A stretch of DNA of 43,631 nucleotides from Desulfohalobiaceae bacterium (GTDB lineage: Bacteria; Desulfobacterota; Desulfovibrionia; Desulfovibrionales; Desulfothermaceae): positions 1 through 43,631 of the forward strand of contig JAIPDR010000006.1 in assembly GCA_021737615.1 (NCBI GenBank), given 5' to 3'. Positions 25,293-34,066 of this stretch are shown piece by piece. The notes beneath the pieces were generated by a model. The model was not told where the DNA came from. It did no database searches and was given only the letters and a program-made list of their open reading frames with translations. Positions within the stretch are counted from its first letter, which is position 1. Each line of letters opens with the position of its first letter. Both the position numbers and the translations under genes were made by a program.

Positions 25293-27058
25293 GCACGATT
25301 AAAGACTTTCAACAAATCCAGGCGCTCATAGCCAAAGGCAAGAAAAAGGGCTACCTGACCTTTGAGGAGCTCAACGAGGCTTTACCGGCCGAAGTCAACG
25401 AGCCGGAACAGATAGAAGAGATTATCTCTATTTTCCAGCAGCTGGAAATAACCATCGTCGATGAAAGCAACAAGGACAAGGTTGGGATCTACCACAAGGT
25501 GATCGAACCGGGAGCGCCTGAAGAGTCCCTCAAGCCTGAAGCCCATCAGGAAAATGAAACTCAGGACCTCTCCAGAAGCTCCGACCCGGTGCGCATGTAT
25601 CTCCATGAAATGGGCCTGGTCCCCCTTCTGGACCGCGAAGGGGAGGTGGTCATCGCCAAAAAGATCGAGGCCGGAGAACTGGAAGTCCTGCATTCCATGG
25701 TCGAGGTCCCGGTGGCCATAGAGTATTTGATCGGGGTCGGGGAAGAACTGAAAAAAGGAAACGTCAAACTAAAGGACGTGGTCAAAACCATTGAGGAAGA
25801 CGATCCCACGGAAGAGGAAATGAACCAGCGGGAACGGGTCATCAGCCTCCTGGAAGAAATCAAGCAGGTCTACCGGAAAAAACAGTCGATCTACGCCAAG
25901 CTGAACGAGACAGCCACCCTGGAAAGACGGGTCCGGGGCATCCAGGACAGGATACTTGAATACAAGCAGGAGCTGGTGGATCGGCTTTTGGCCATCAAGC
26001 CGGAAAAGCAGCTTTTAGACGAGATAGTTGAAAACATAAACGACTATGTCCGCCAGATGAACAACTGCCGGAGGGACTATTCGGCCTACCTCCTCTCCGT
26101 GGGTAAAACCCAGGCTGAAATCGACGAGCTGTTCAGCAGCCTGGACAAAAGGAAGGTCAGCCCGGTGGAATTGGCCGACTCCATGGGTATGACCGTGGAA
26201 GAGCTCTTTTCCTTCAAGGAGATGCTCCTCGGCAAGCGGGAAATCCTGCAGCGGCTCGCGGAGAACTGCTGCCACGACGTGGGTGAACTGGAAGAAATCA
26301 TGTGGCGGATGGACAATGGCAACATGATGGCCTTAAGGGCCAAGCAGGAACTCATCAGGGCCAACCTGCGCCTGGTGGTCAGCATCGCCAAGAAGTACAC
26401 CAACCGGGGACTGCAGTTTTTGGACCTGATCCAGGAAGGCAACATCGGATTGATGAAGGCGGTGGACAAATTCGAATACCAGCGGGGCTATAAATTCTCC
26501 ACCTATGCCACCTGGTGGATCAGACAGGCCATTACCAGGGCCATTGCCGATCAGGCCAGGACCATCAGGATCCCGGTGCACATGATCGAAACCATCAACA
26601 AGCTGGTCCGGACCTCCAGATACCTGGTCCAGGAACTCGGCCGGGACCCCTTGCCCGAAGAAATCGCCGAACGGATGGACTACCCCCTGGAAAAAGTCAA
26701 AAAGGTCATGCGCATCGCCAAGGAGCCGATTTCTCTGGAGACCCCTATCGGTGACGAGGAAGACTCGAATCTCGGGGATTTCATTGAGGACAAGAGGGCC
26801 CTGGCCCCGGCCGACGAGGTGGAGCACACCAAGCTCGGGGATCAGATCCAGGAGCTATTAGGCGAGCTGACCTCCAGAGAGGAGCAGGTCCTGCGCAAGC
26901 GTTTCGGTCTCGGGGAGAAATCGGATCACACCCTGGAAGAGGTGGGCAAGCTCTTCAATGTCACCAGGGAACGCATCAGACAGATCGAGGCCAAGGCCCT
27001 GCGCAAGCTCAAACACCCTTCCAGGAGCCAGATCCTGCGTTCCTACTATGAAGGCTGA
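25289..27058 (+). CDS. rpoD: RNA polymerase primary sigma factor RpoD
   Basis: Housekeeping sigma-70 factor of 589 residues. It has region 1.1 at the N-terminus and region 1.2 ([21 protein letters not shown]). A non-conserved insert lies between 1.2 and 2.1, and region 2 carries the -10 recognition segment ([37 protein letters not shown]). Region 3 follows, and region 4.2 carries the helix-turn-helix ([24 protein letters not shown]). It is the last gene of the rpsU operon. Its TGA stop is built into the left arm of a 24-bp hairpin shared with the convergent gene. Confidence 0.97.
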   Translation: MSTIKDFQQIQALIAKGKKKGYLTFEELNEALPAEVNEPEQIEEIISIFQQLEITIVDESNKDKVGIYHKVIEPGAPEESLKPEAHQENETQDLSRSSDPVRMYLHEMGLVPLLDREGEVVIAKKIEAGELEVLHSMVEVPVAIEYLIGVGEELKKGNVKLKDVVKTIEEDDPTEEEMNQRERVISLLEEIKQVYRKKQSIYAKLNETATLERRVRGIQDRILEYKQELVDRLLAIKPEKQLLDEIVENINDYVRQMNNCRRDYSAYLLSVGKTQAEIDELFSSLDKRKVSPVELADSMGMTVEELFSFKEMLLGKREILQRLAENCCHDVGELEEIMWRMDNGNMMALRAKQELIRANLRLVVSIAKKYTNRGLQFLDLIQEGNIGLMKAVDKFEYQRGYKFSTYATWWIRQAITRAIADQARTIRIPVHMIETINKLVRTSRYLVQELGRDPLPEEIAERMDYPLEKVKKVMRIAKEPISLETPIGDEEDSNLGDFIEDKRALAPADEVEHTKLGDQIQELLGELTSREEQVLRKRFGLGEKSDHTLEEVGKLFNVTRERIRQIEAKALRKLKHPSRSQILRSYYEG

Positions 27059-27108
27059 TATCCGGCCCCGGCCTGCGGTTAGATCCGCAGGCCCGGGCCG
27101 GATATCAG
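27055..27108. terminator. 24-bp bidirectional hairpin between rpoD and the convergent deaminase gene
   Basis: The arms 27055-27078 and 27085-27108 pair over 24 bp with one mismatch around a 6-nt loop. The TGA of rpoD (27056-27058) and the TGA of the minus-strand gene (27105-27107) sit at mirror positions inside the arms. No long U-run is present on either side. It probably ends or stabilises both convergent transcripts. Confidence 0.85.
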
Positions 27109-28364
27109 TTCTTGAGTCCGTTCAATTTTCGGGCCCGCTCCCCGGCCTGGGCCAGAATCTCCTCTTCCTTGTCCACGACCTGGTCGCTCATCAGGATTTT
27201 TCCGTCACAGATGGTGGTCTGCACGCAGTCTCCATTGGCTGCATAGACCAGATTGGAGATCAGGTTGTGGTTCGGAGTGAGTCTGTGATGCCCCAAATCC
27301 ACCAGGATACAGTCCGCCAGATAGCCTTCCCTGATCCGGCCCGCTTCAAGGCCGAATATCTCCGCCCCGCTCAAGGTGGCCGCGGCAAAGATTTCAGCGG
27401 CCGGCATCAGGGTCGGATCGCCTGATCTGTCCTTGGCTGCCAGGGAGGCGAATTTCATTTCCTCCAGCATATCCAGATTGTTGTTGGAAGAACAGCCGTC
27501 CGTTCCCAGGCCTATCGCCACCCCCTTCCGCCGCAGCCGGGCATAAGGAAACCCCCCGGAACAGAGCTTCATATTGGAGACAGGGTTATGGATGACCTTG
27601 ACCCTTTTTTCGGCCAGAAGCTCAATCTCCTGTTCATTGAGCCACAGACAGTGACAGGCCACGAGATTGGGCCCGAGCAGGCCTAAATCGTCCAGGTATT
27701 CAACCGGGCGCTTCCCGAGTTGTTTTTCCAGTTCACGGACCTCCTTTTCAGTCTCTGACAGGTGGATATGGATCAAGAGATCCTGTTCAAGGGCAAAATC
27801 CCTGATCCTGCGAAGGGAATCAGCGCTGACCGCATACACCGAATGCGGCCCGAGCAGGAAGCTGATCCGCTTGGAATACTCCCGGCTGGCCGCAAACAGC
27901 TCCCGGCACTCCTGCCAGTGCCTTTCAGCTGTCCCGGGATCGCCAAAGTCGATGAACACCGAGGACAGCCCTGCCCGGAGGCCCATTTCCTCCACCGCTC
28001 TGGCCGTGCCGGTCCAGTGCCAGTACATGTCGTTGAAAAACGTGGTCCCGGACTTGATCATCTCCAGACAGGCCAGTCTTGTACCGGCGTAGACATCCTC
28101 TTCCGTGAGCCTGGCCTCCAGGGGCCAGATGTAGCGCGTCAGCCAGGTGTGCAGCTCCATGTCGTCGGCATAACCGCGCAGCAGGCTCATGGCGGCGTGG
28201 GTATGGCCGTTGACAAAGGAGGGCAGGATGGCCTTGCCTCTGCCGTCAAGGACCTTTTCAGCCTCAATATCCAGGTCCGGTCCGATCCTCTCGAACCGGT
28301 TCCCCCGGATAAAGACGTCCGTGACCTCATCGTCCAGGCGGACATTGCGAATGAGTATGCTCAT
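27105..28364 (-). CDS. Amidohydrolase of the SAH/MTA deaminase family
   Basis: Metal-dependent deaminase of the COG0402 amidohydrolase class, 419 residues. Metal ligands are visible as NGHTHAAM, HIHLSE, ACHCLW and GTDGCSSNNNLDM, in the order expected for the TIM-barrel site, and a small beta-sandwich is formed by both termini (MSILIRNVRL and ILVDLG). Close families are S-adenosylhomocysteine/methylthioadenosine deaminase and 5'-deoxyadenosine deaminase, which salvage by-products of SAM metabolism; related chlorohydrolases cannot be excluded, so no symbol is given. It is convergent to rpoD. Its start (ATG at 28364 on the minus strand) lies 14 bp from the heptamer element. Confidence 0.88.
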   Translation of the reverse strand: MSILIRNVRLDDEVTDVFIRGNRFERIGPDLDIEAEKVLDGRGKAILPSFVNGHTHAAMSLLRGYADDMELHTWLTRYIWPLEARLTEEDVYAGTRLACLEMIKSGTTFFNDMYWHWTGTARAVEEMGLRAGLSSVFIDFGDPGTAERHWQECRELFAASREYSKRISFLLGPHSVYAVSADSLRRIRDFALEQDLLIHIHLSETEKEVRELEKQLGKRPVEYLDDLGLLGPNLVACHCLWLNEQEIELLAEKRVKVIHNPVSNMKLCSGGFPYARLRRKGVAIGLGTDGCSSNNNLDMLEEMKFASLAAKDRSGDPTLMPAAEIFAAATLSGAEIFGLEAGRIREGYLADCILVDLGHHRLTPNHNLISNLVYAANGDCVQTTICDGKILMSDQVVDKEEEILAQAGERARKLNGLKN

Positions 28365-28531
28365 TTGGAAGAGAGTAATTGTTAATGGTCAATTGTTAAT
28401 TGTTAATTGTTAATAAAAGAACTGGTACTCGTAAACTATTACGAAAATCAACAACAACGATTGCTTTGGCGTCAAAATTGGACATCTACCAGGTTTCAGA
28501 TTGCGGATAACATGCAAAATTATGTTTAAAT

Positions 28532-28558
28532 GTCAGCCCTGCCTCTGGCAGTCATGAC
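28532..28558. repeat. 27-bp palindromic repeat (copy 2)
   Basis: 24 of 27 bases match the palindrome that ends pgsA (5345-5371). The CTGCC-TCT-GGCAG inner stem is kept, and the outer stem is weakened by two mismatches. It lies in non-coding DNA inside the ATTGTTA-type element. Confidence 0.6.
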
Positions 28559-28695
28559 ATATAATTAATTAATTTATATGAGAATATTTAGCCAGGATTA
28601 TTATAAAATTGGGTTGAAGTCCACAATTGCCAGTTTGATCGAGGCAGAAACTTCGAAAAAATGACGATGGAGTTTTCCACGAGCTATTCTTGATC

Positions 28696-28729
28696 TGTCA
28701 TTCTGAGCGAGTCCGCGAGCGAAGAATCC
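28696..28729. repeat. GTCATTCTGAGCG-type dispersed repeat segment
   Basis: A GC-richer 34-bp segment (TGTCATTCTGAGCGAG, then a CGAGCGAAGAATC tail) sits in an AT-rich setting. I recall very similar sequences as interspersed intergenic repeats in many bacterial genomes. Only one copy is visible here, so the call rests on recognition, not on a repeat count in this window. Confidence 0.4.
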
Positions 28730-28848
28730 CTTTTCTTCAGCAGGCCTGCTTTTTTTGAAAACAAATGAAGTTTCATACCAGAAGTTGGCAAAGAACTCTG
28801 TAATTAATCATTAACCATTAACAATTAACAATTAGCAATTAGCATCCC

Positions 28849-30954
28849 TTACAGCCGCTCCCGATCAAAGCACACCCGGTCCTGGTACTCGGCCTGTTTT
28901 CCTTTATTCCACCTCTTCACCGGCCGGTAATAGCCTACCACCCGGGTATAGACCTCTGCTTCCTGGTTGCAGTGGGGACAGCTGAAATGCTCCCCGGGCA
29001 GGTAACCGTGGTCCTTGCAGATGGAAAAGGTCGGGGTAATGGACAGATAGGGCAGTTTGGTCCGGCTCAGCGCCTTGGTGATAAAGGTCTGCAGGGCCTT
29101 GATATCGGCCATGGCTTCGCCGAGATAGGTATGAAAGACCGTCCCCCCGGTATACAGGGGCTGGAGTTCGTTTTGATGCTCCAGGGCGGCGAAGACATCG
29201 TCCGTGGCCCCGACCGGCAGGGTCGTGGAGTTGGTATAATAGGGGGTCTCGGTCCCTGAAGTCTGAATGTCGGAATAGAGCTGCTTATCGATCTTGGCCA
29301 GCCGGTAGCTCGTGCCCTCTGCCGGAGTTGCTTCCAGATTGTACAGGTTTCCGGTCTCTTCCTGAAACCTGGAGGTCACCTGCCGGAGAAGCTCCAGGGT
29401 CCTTTGCATCAGCCTGATCCCGGCCGGGGACTCAATGCCCTTGCCCAGCAGGTTGAGGCAGGCCTCGTGACCGCCCAGGAGCCCGATGGTGCTGAAATGC
29501 CCTTTCAGTCCATTTTTCAGATAGCGCCTGGAAAAGGGGTACATGCCGAGCTCCATGTTGTCCGTGACCCATTTGCGCTTGAACTCCAGGGAGTCCTTGG
29601 CCAGGGAGGCATATTCCGTGACCAGATCCAGGAAGTCCTCCTCATCCTGGGCCAGATAGCCCAGCTTGGCCAGGTTCAAAGTGACCACCCCGATGGACCC
29701 GGTCAGGTCCCCTGCTCCGAAGAGGCCGCCGGTGCGCTTCCTGAGTTCCCGGATATCCATCTGCAAGCGGCAGCACATGGAGCGCACGTCTTCCGGCTTG
29801 AGATCGGAGTTGATAAAATTCTGAAAATAGGGGACCCCGTATTTCGCGGTCAACTGCAAAAGGAGCTCCCCCACTCTGGAATCCCAGGGAAAATCCCGGC
29901 CCACATTGTAGGTCGGGATGGGAAAGCTGAAGATCCGTCCGTGGTAATCCCCTTCCAGCATGACTTCCAAAAAGGCCTGGTTGATCATCTCCATTTCCGG
30001 CTGATACTCTTTATAGGTCCGATCCTGAAGCCGGCCGCCGAGGATCACCCCCTCCTTGGCGATGTGCTTGGGGGGCACCAGGTCGAAGGTCAGATTGGTG
30101 AACGGGCTCTGTCCTCCCCAGCGGGAAGTGGTATTTAAGTTGTAGACAAATTTCTGCACCGCCTGCTTGACTTTTGCATAGGCCAGGCCGTCCTCGCGCA
30201 CAAACGGGGCCAGATAGGTATCCACATTGTTGAAGGCCTGGGCCCCGGCCCACTCGTTTTGCAGGGTCCCCAGGAAATTGACCATCTGTCCGAAGGCAGA
30301 GTCCAGATGCCTGGCCGGTCCGGAGGAACAGCGGCCCTCGAGGTTGAAGCCTTCCAGGAGAAGATCCCGGAGTGACCAGCCGGCGCAGTACCCGGCCAGC
30401 CCGAAAGAGAGGTCATGGATGTGAAAATAGCCGTGCTCATGGGCCTGGCGGACTTCCTCAGGATATTTCTCCAGGGAATACCGGGCCTGGACCGAACCCG
30501 AGAGATGGAGCATCAACCCCTGGAACGAATGGGCCATATTGGCATTCTCCGCCACCCTCCAGTCTTCTTTGTTGACATAATTGTCGATTATCTGGCTGAT
30601 ATTCAAGAAGGCCTCTTTCTGACTTCGCAGCTGCCGCCGTTGTTCCCGGTAGAGGATATAGCGCTTGGCCACATGGAATAGTCTGCTCTCCATGAGCACC
30701 TGCTCCACAAAGTCCTGGACCTGCTCCTGTTCCGGGATCCTGGTCCCGGTCAGCTTTTTCTCGACTTTAAAGGCCAGTCTCTTGGCCAGAAGCGGATCCT
30801 TGACCCCCTTGGCCTGCAGGGCCTTCAAAATGGCCTGGGCGATAGGCTCCACAGACCAGGTCTCCAAACGGCCGTCCCGCTTTCTGATCTGTTCCGGTTT
30901 CTGGGCATCTTGCTTTGACCTGCCGAGGCGGTCGTCAAACTGTTCTACAAACAT
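28849..30954 (-). CDS. nrdD: Anaerobic ribonucleoside-triphosphate reductase (class III)
   Basis: Glycyl-radical enzyme reducing ribonucleotides to deoxyribonucleotides without oxygen. 701 residues. It has an N-terminal ATP-cone (RKRDGRLETWSVEPIAQAI, about 24-110), then the catalytic barrel. The C-terminal zinc region reads CKDHGYLPGEHFSCPHC and the radical loop reads RVVGYYRPV (Gly674 by count). The start is ATG 30954 because AGGAGG lies just before it; a TTG at 30972 would place that site inside the gene. nrdG is 23 nt upstream of that TTG, so the two form an operon. Its presence shows that the organism makes DNA precursors anaerobically. Confidence 0.95.
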   Translation of the reverse strand: MFVEQFDDRLGRSKQDAQKPEQIRKRDGRLETWSVEPIAQAILKALQAKGVKDPLLAKRLAFKVEKKLTGTRIPEQEQVQDFVEQVLMESRLFHVAKRYILYREQRRQLRSQKEAFLNISQIIDNYVNKEDWRVAENANMAHSFQGLMLHLSGSVQARYSLEKYPEEVRQAHEHGYFHIHDLSFGLAGYCAGWSLRDLLLEGFNLEGRCSSGPARHLDSAFGQMVNFLGTLQNEWAGAQAFNNVDTYLAPFVREDGLAYAKVKQAVQKFVYNLNTTSRWGGQSPFTNLTFDLVPPKHIAKEGVILGGRLQDRTYKEYQPEMEMINQAFLEVMLEGDYHGRIFSFPIPTYNVGRDFPWDSRVGELLLQLTAKYGVPYFQNFINSDLKPEDVRSMCCRLQMDIRELRKRTGGLFGAGDLTGSIGVVTLNLAKLGYLAQDEEDFLDLVTEYASLAKDSLEFKRKWVTDNMELGMYPFSRRYLKNGLKGHFSTIGLLGGHEACLNLLGKGIESPAGIRLMQRTLELLRQVTSRFQEETGNLYNLEATPAEGTSYRLAKIDKQLYSDIQTSGTETPYYTNSTTLPVGATDDVFAALEHQNELQPLYTGGTVFHTYLGEAMADIKALQTFITKALSRTKLPYLSITPTFSICKDHGYLPGEHFSCPHCNQEAEVYTRVVGYYRPVKRWNKGKQAEYQDRVCFDRERL

Positions 30955-30977
30955 CCGCTCCCTCCTTTGCAAAATAC

Positions 30978-31601
30978 TTACGATCTGGGCACATAGTCCT
31001 GGAGGACGAGGTCATGGCTTGCCGGGAGACAGGACCTGGCAAGCTCGATATCCTCCCTGGTCAGGGCCGGCACCTTGGTGCAGCGAAAGGAGACCCTGGA
31101 GCCGAACTCCACTGCCGTCTCGAAGACCGAGGCGAAAGCCGACTCCGCCTGCCTGGAGGAACATCGCCCCCCGGTCAGCTCCGGATACTTCGCAAAGGGG
31201 CCTTTGAGATCCACGGCCACTTGCAAAACCAGGTCCGCGGCCAGCAAATCGTGCAGAATCCGGGGTCTCAGACCGTTGCTGTCCACTTTCAGCGGCAGGC
31301 CTCTTTCCTTGATGGCTGCACAGACATCCTTAAGCCCCGGTATCCCGGCCGGCTCGCCACCGCTGATGACGACCCCGTCCAACCAGTTCCGCCGGGATCG
31401 CAGGTAGGCAAGGATCGCTTTCCTGGAAATCAGGGGCAGGGTCTCGGGATTGACGGCCAGGTGCCAGTTATGGCAGGTCGGGCAGCGCAGATTGCAGGTG
31501 CCGAAGAAGAGGACCAGGCTCACCTTTTCCGGCCAATCGCAGAGGCTCACCGGCTGAAAACCGCGAACATAGGACCAGGGATCGTTTGCATCGAGCTGCA
31601 T
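30978..31601 (-). CDS. nrdG: Anaerobic ribonucleotide reductase activating protein (radical SAM)
   Basis: Radical SAM activase that installs the glycyl radical on NrdD. 207 residues. The cluster motif is CNLRCPTCHN (CxxxCxxC), followed by the SAM-binding GGEP (VVISGGEPAG) and later strands of a small partial barrel (LKVDSNG, VAVDLKGP). It precedes nrdD with a short gap, the reverse of the order in enterobacteria but common elsewhere. The N-terminus (QPVSLCDWPEKVSLVLFF) is the family pattern G-x-x-x-x-S-L-x-D-x-P-G. No regulatory NrdR boxes could be confirmed upstream. Confidence 0.93.
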   Translation of the reverse strand: MQLDANDPWSYVRGFQPVSLCDWPEKVSLVLFFGTCNLRCPTCHNWHLAVNPETLPLISRKAILAYLRSRRNWLDGVVISGGEPAGIPGLKDVCAAIKERGLPLKVDSNGLRPRILHDLLAADLVLQVAVDLKGPFAKYPELTGGRCSSRQAESAFASVFETAVEFGSRVSFRCTKVPALTREDIELARSCLPASHDLVLQDYVPRS

Positions 31602-31753
31602 CCTATCTCAATCTCCCTATCGCTGCGATTCCGGGCGGTACCGGGAATGAACACGTGTAAAAATAACAGAATAGCATGGCCTCTGCAATACCGCTTGAAG
31701 GGCTTTGACCTCTGCGTTCTTCCACTATGCCTCTAAAATAACTGTTTATATAT

Positions 31754-31801
31754 TATCAAACTTGCCCCTTCGATCCCTGTGGACCGGAGGCAAATTTGAT
31801 A
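31754..31801 (-). terminator. Hairpin directly after the DUF362 gene
   Basis: TATCAAACTTGCC (31754-31766) pairs with GGCAAATTTGATA (31789-31801) at 12 of 13 positions, with further pairing inside. It starts one base after the TGA of the minus-strand DUF362 gene (31802-31804). The following bases are A/T-rich rather than a clean U-run. Confidence 0.6.
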
Positions 31802-32908
31802 TCAGACCGGAATGAGACGATACTCCCGGCTGCCGAGGCCCAGTTTCCGGGCGTACTCGAAACAATAGGCAGCCTCGGCCGAGGGGTGCAGGGCGGCGAA
31901 CTTGTCCGCGCCGGGCTGCCAGCCTGCGGGCAGGACCGAGGCCTGCCCCGGGGCGAGGTTTACCAGATCAAGGCTGGCCTGGTCCAGGGCCACCGGATCC
32001 AGTGAGGCCAGGACTCCCAGATCGGGACAAAAGGGGCCATTGCTGCCTCCTGAACAATCACAGCCCGAGGTGATGTGCAGCAGATAGTTGAGATGCAGGA
32101 CCGGCCTGGTGAATGCAGAGAGAACCGCCCCGGCATATTCCACCATCCGTTCCATGAAAACCGGTAATTCCACCTCAAAATCCACTCCCAGGGCCCCCTG
32201 CCTGCAGGCCAGCAAACAGGCCGCGCAGCCGGTGCAGCTAGCCCGGTCCAGGTTTACCTTCCCTTCTTCATCCAGCCACAGGGACCCGCCCCCGCAGACC
32301 TCTATGCAATCCCCGCAACTCCTGCATTTTGCCGGGTCTAGCCTGGGCCCCAGGCCGCAGTGCTGTTGCATCTTCCCTTTCCTGGTGGCGCAGCCCATGC
32401 CCATATTCTTCAGGGCACCGGCAAACCCGGTCAGATCATGGCCGGTCACATGGCTGATGTTGACCAGGGAATCGGCATCCAGGATATCTCCGGCCAGGTA
32501 GCAATGCTCGAAGTGTCGTCCCGGACCTTTGACCGAGACCTCATGGTTGCTCTTCAATCCGTCGGCAATGACTACCGGCGCCCCGAGAAGAAGCGGATCG
32601 AAGCCATGCTCTGCAGCCTGCAGAGCGTGGGAGACAGTCTCCCCGCGTTGTCCGATATACAGGGTGTTGGTGTCGGTCAGAAAAGGCTTGGCCCCGGCTT
32701 TGCGGAAAAAATCGACCACCGGCTTGAGCAGCCGCGGCCCGATAAATCCGGAGGATCCCTTTTCTCCGAAATGGACCTTCAGGGCCACCAGATCCCCTGG
32801 CTGCAGAAACGAGGCATACCTGGAATCCTTCAGCAACCTGCGCAGCCGTCTGTCATAGGGCACCCTGCGGGAGGAACTCAAATTCCAGAAATAGACACTC
32901 GCAGCCAT
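31802..32908 (-). CDS. DUF362 family [4Fe-4S] protein
   Basis: 368-residue protein with the DUF362 N-terminal domain (VALKVHFGEKGSSGFIGPRL, then FLTDTNTLY) and two ferredoxin-type cluster motifs, CRSCGDCIEVC and CTGCAACLLACRQG (about 195-240). A C-terminal DUF362 segment follows (HITSGCDCSGGSNG, DPVALDQASLDL). Proteins of this family are frequent in anaerobes. Their reaction is not established, though an electron-transfer or metal-dependent role is usual. No signal peptide. It stands alone between nrdG and larE, all on the minus strand, but gaps of about 200 nt on both sides argue against one operon. Confidence 0.88.
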   Translation of the reverse strand: MAASVYFWNLSSSRRVPYDRRLRRLLKDSRYASFLQPGDLVALKVHFGEKGSSGFIGPRLLKPVVDFFRKAGAKPFLTDTNTLYIGQRGETVSHALQAAEHGFDPLLLGAPVVIADGLKSNHEVSVKGPGRHFEHCYLAGDILDADSLVNISHVTGHDLTGFAGALKNMGMGCATRKGKMQQHCGLGPRLDPAKCRSCGDCIEVCGGGSLWLDEEGKVNLDRASCTGCAACLLACRQGALGVDFEVELPVFMERMVEYAGAVLSAFTRPVLHLNYLLHITSGCDCSGGSNGPFCPDLGVLASLDPVALDQASLDLVNLAPGQASVLPAGWQPGADKFAALHPSAEAAYCFEYARKLGLGSREYRLIPV

Positions 32909-33102
32909 GACAAGTTTCCCCCGTCTCGCTTAAAGCTGTTGACTTTCATTCAATACAAGCACGGTACGCAGGTCTGAATTTCGTTGTAAACCCGGCCTTA
33001 AAAAACGCTCAGCGCAAATATCAGGGCAGCGCCGGGCGGTCCTTCTTTGCTCACTTTAGGGCCTTGTCCCGGTTCTCGGGAAAATAGAGCCAAGCGACTC
33101 GA

Positions 33103-33915
33103 CTAATCAAAAAAGCCGCTGATCTTCTCCGTGATCACGACCTCGAAAGGACTCAGGCGATTATGCTCCATGACCCGCCTGATCCCCGATTCAAATCCCC
33201 GGGCCAGACTCTCCTCTGCAGGGATCAGCTGGAGCAGGATCCTGGCCCGGCCTAGAACCCGAATCCGAAACGCAGTCAATCCCAGCCCGACAAGCTCATC
33301 TTCTGCCCGGCCCACCTGTTGCAGCTCCTTCTTCTCAGGCCTATATCCATAGGCAAACCTGGTCAGCAGGCAGGGCCTGGAAGGCTGGTCCGGGCAATCC
33401 AGCCCGATCCGTCCGGCCTGTTGCCGGATGGCCTGCTTGGTAAACCCGGCCTCGGCCAGAGGGCTGAAAATCCCAAGCTCTGCCAAGGCCTTGAGCCCCG
33501 GGCGGTATGCATCCCGGTCCGAGAGGTGACTGCCCTCCACGACCCGGGGCCGGTCCAGCTTCCGGCCATGCTCCAGAGCCCTGGAAAATAGGTCCCGCTT
33601 ACAAAAATAACAGCGCTGCCGGTCGTTGTGCAGGACATCTTTCTCCTTGAGTGGGTCGACCGGCAACAGATCGAACCCGATTCCGCTTTTTTCCAGAAAG
33701 TCAAGCGCCTGCTCTTTTTCCCGCCGGGTCATCCGGGGACCGTCAAAGAACACGGCTCTGAAATCGAGGCCGAAGCGAACAATAAGGGCTGTCAGGAACC
33801 GGCTGTCCACGCCGCCGGAAACAGCCACCAGGCCGGGTTGCAGCCCTGTCAGCAGCCCCTTGATCCTGCGCATCTCTGGATCTGTCCCCAGGCCTTCTTT
33901 CATTCGTCCCATCAT
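33103..33915 (-). CDS. larE: LarE-type ATP-dependent sulfur transferase
   Basis: PP-loop ATPase that adenylates and thiolates the nickel-pincer precursor of lactate racemase. 270 residues. The PP-loop SGGVDS (33-38) and the family core (YRPGLKALAELGIFSPLAEAG, then CLLTRFAYGYRPEKKEL) are clear. Cys182, in PCLLTRFAYG, is the position of the sacrificial cysteine of Lactobacillus plantarum LarE. Cys102 and Cys105 (CYFC) add a CxxC pair, as in the LarE forms that hold a [4Fe-4S] cluster and use sulfide catalytically. larA, larB and larC are not nearby, so the physiological acceptor is not shown by context. ATG 33915 follows a GGAAAG site. Confidence 0.88.
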   Translation of the reverse strand: MMGRMKEGLGTDPEMRRIKGLLTGLQPGLVAVSGGVDSRFLTALIVRFGLDFRAVFFDGPRMTRREKEQALDFLEKSGIGFDLLPVDPLKEKDVLHNDRQRCYFCKRDLFSRALEHGRKLDRPRVVEGSHLSDRDAYRPGLKALAELGIFSPLAEAGFTKQAIRQQAGRIGLDCPDQPSRPCLLTRFAYGYRPEKKELQQVGRAEDELVGLGLTAFRIRVLGRARILLQLIPAEESLARGFESGIRRVMEHNRLSPFEVVITEKISGFFD

Positions 33916-34066
33916 CCATTCTTTCCGTTTTTTAAGCCGTAAACGCGCTTTGTTTCAAAATCCACCGGGCCGGACTTGCCAAAAATCCATTCAAACAGTA
34001 TACAATTACCAGGTCCGGACGACCATGCTTTTAGGAGTGTAAAGAAAGAACCTGACTTTGACAATC

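Larger units (their letters stand above)
28378..28845. repeat. Inverted element with arms of 7-bp iterated units (ATTGTTA type)
   Basis: The left arm (28378-28412) is five heptamers: ATTGTTA, ATGGTCA, then ATTGTTA three times. The right arm (28805-28845) has the same unit inverted: TAATCAT, TAACCAT, TAACAAT twice, TAGCAAT, TAGCAT. About 390 bp of AT-rich DNA without a supportable gene lies between. It includes a second copy of the 27-bp palindrome and a repeat-like segment (28696-28729). The element fills the whole 484-bp gap between the deaminase gene and nrdD. The design equals the 5527-5648 element. Confidence 0.75.

Noticed and set aside
31602-31800. Possible NrdR box upstream of nrdG (AT-rich ATAATATATAAAC on the minus strand)
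   Set aside because: Only one loose match and no correctly spaced second box.
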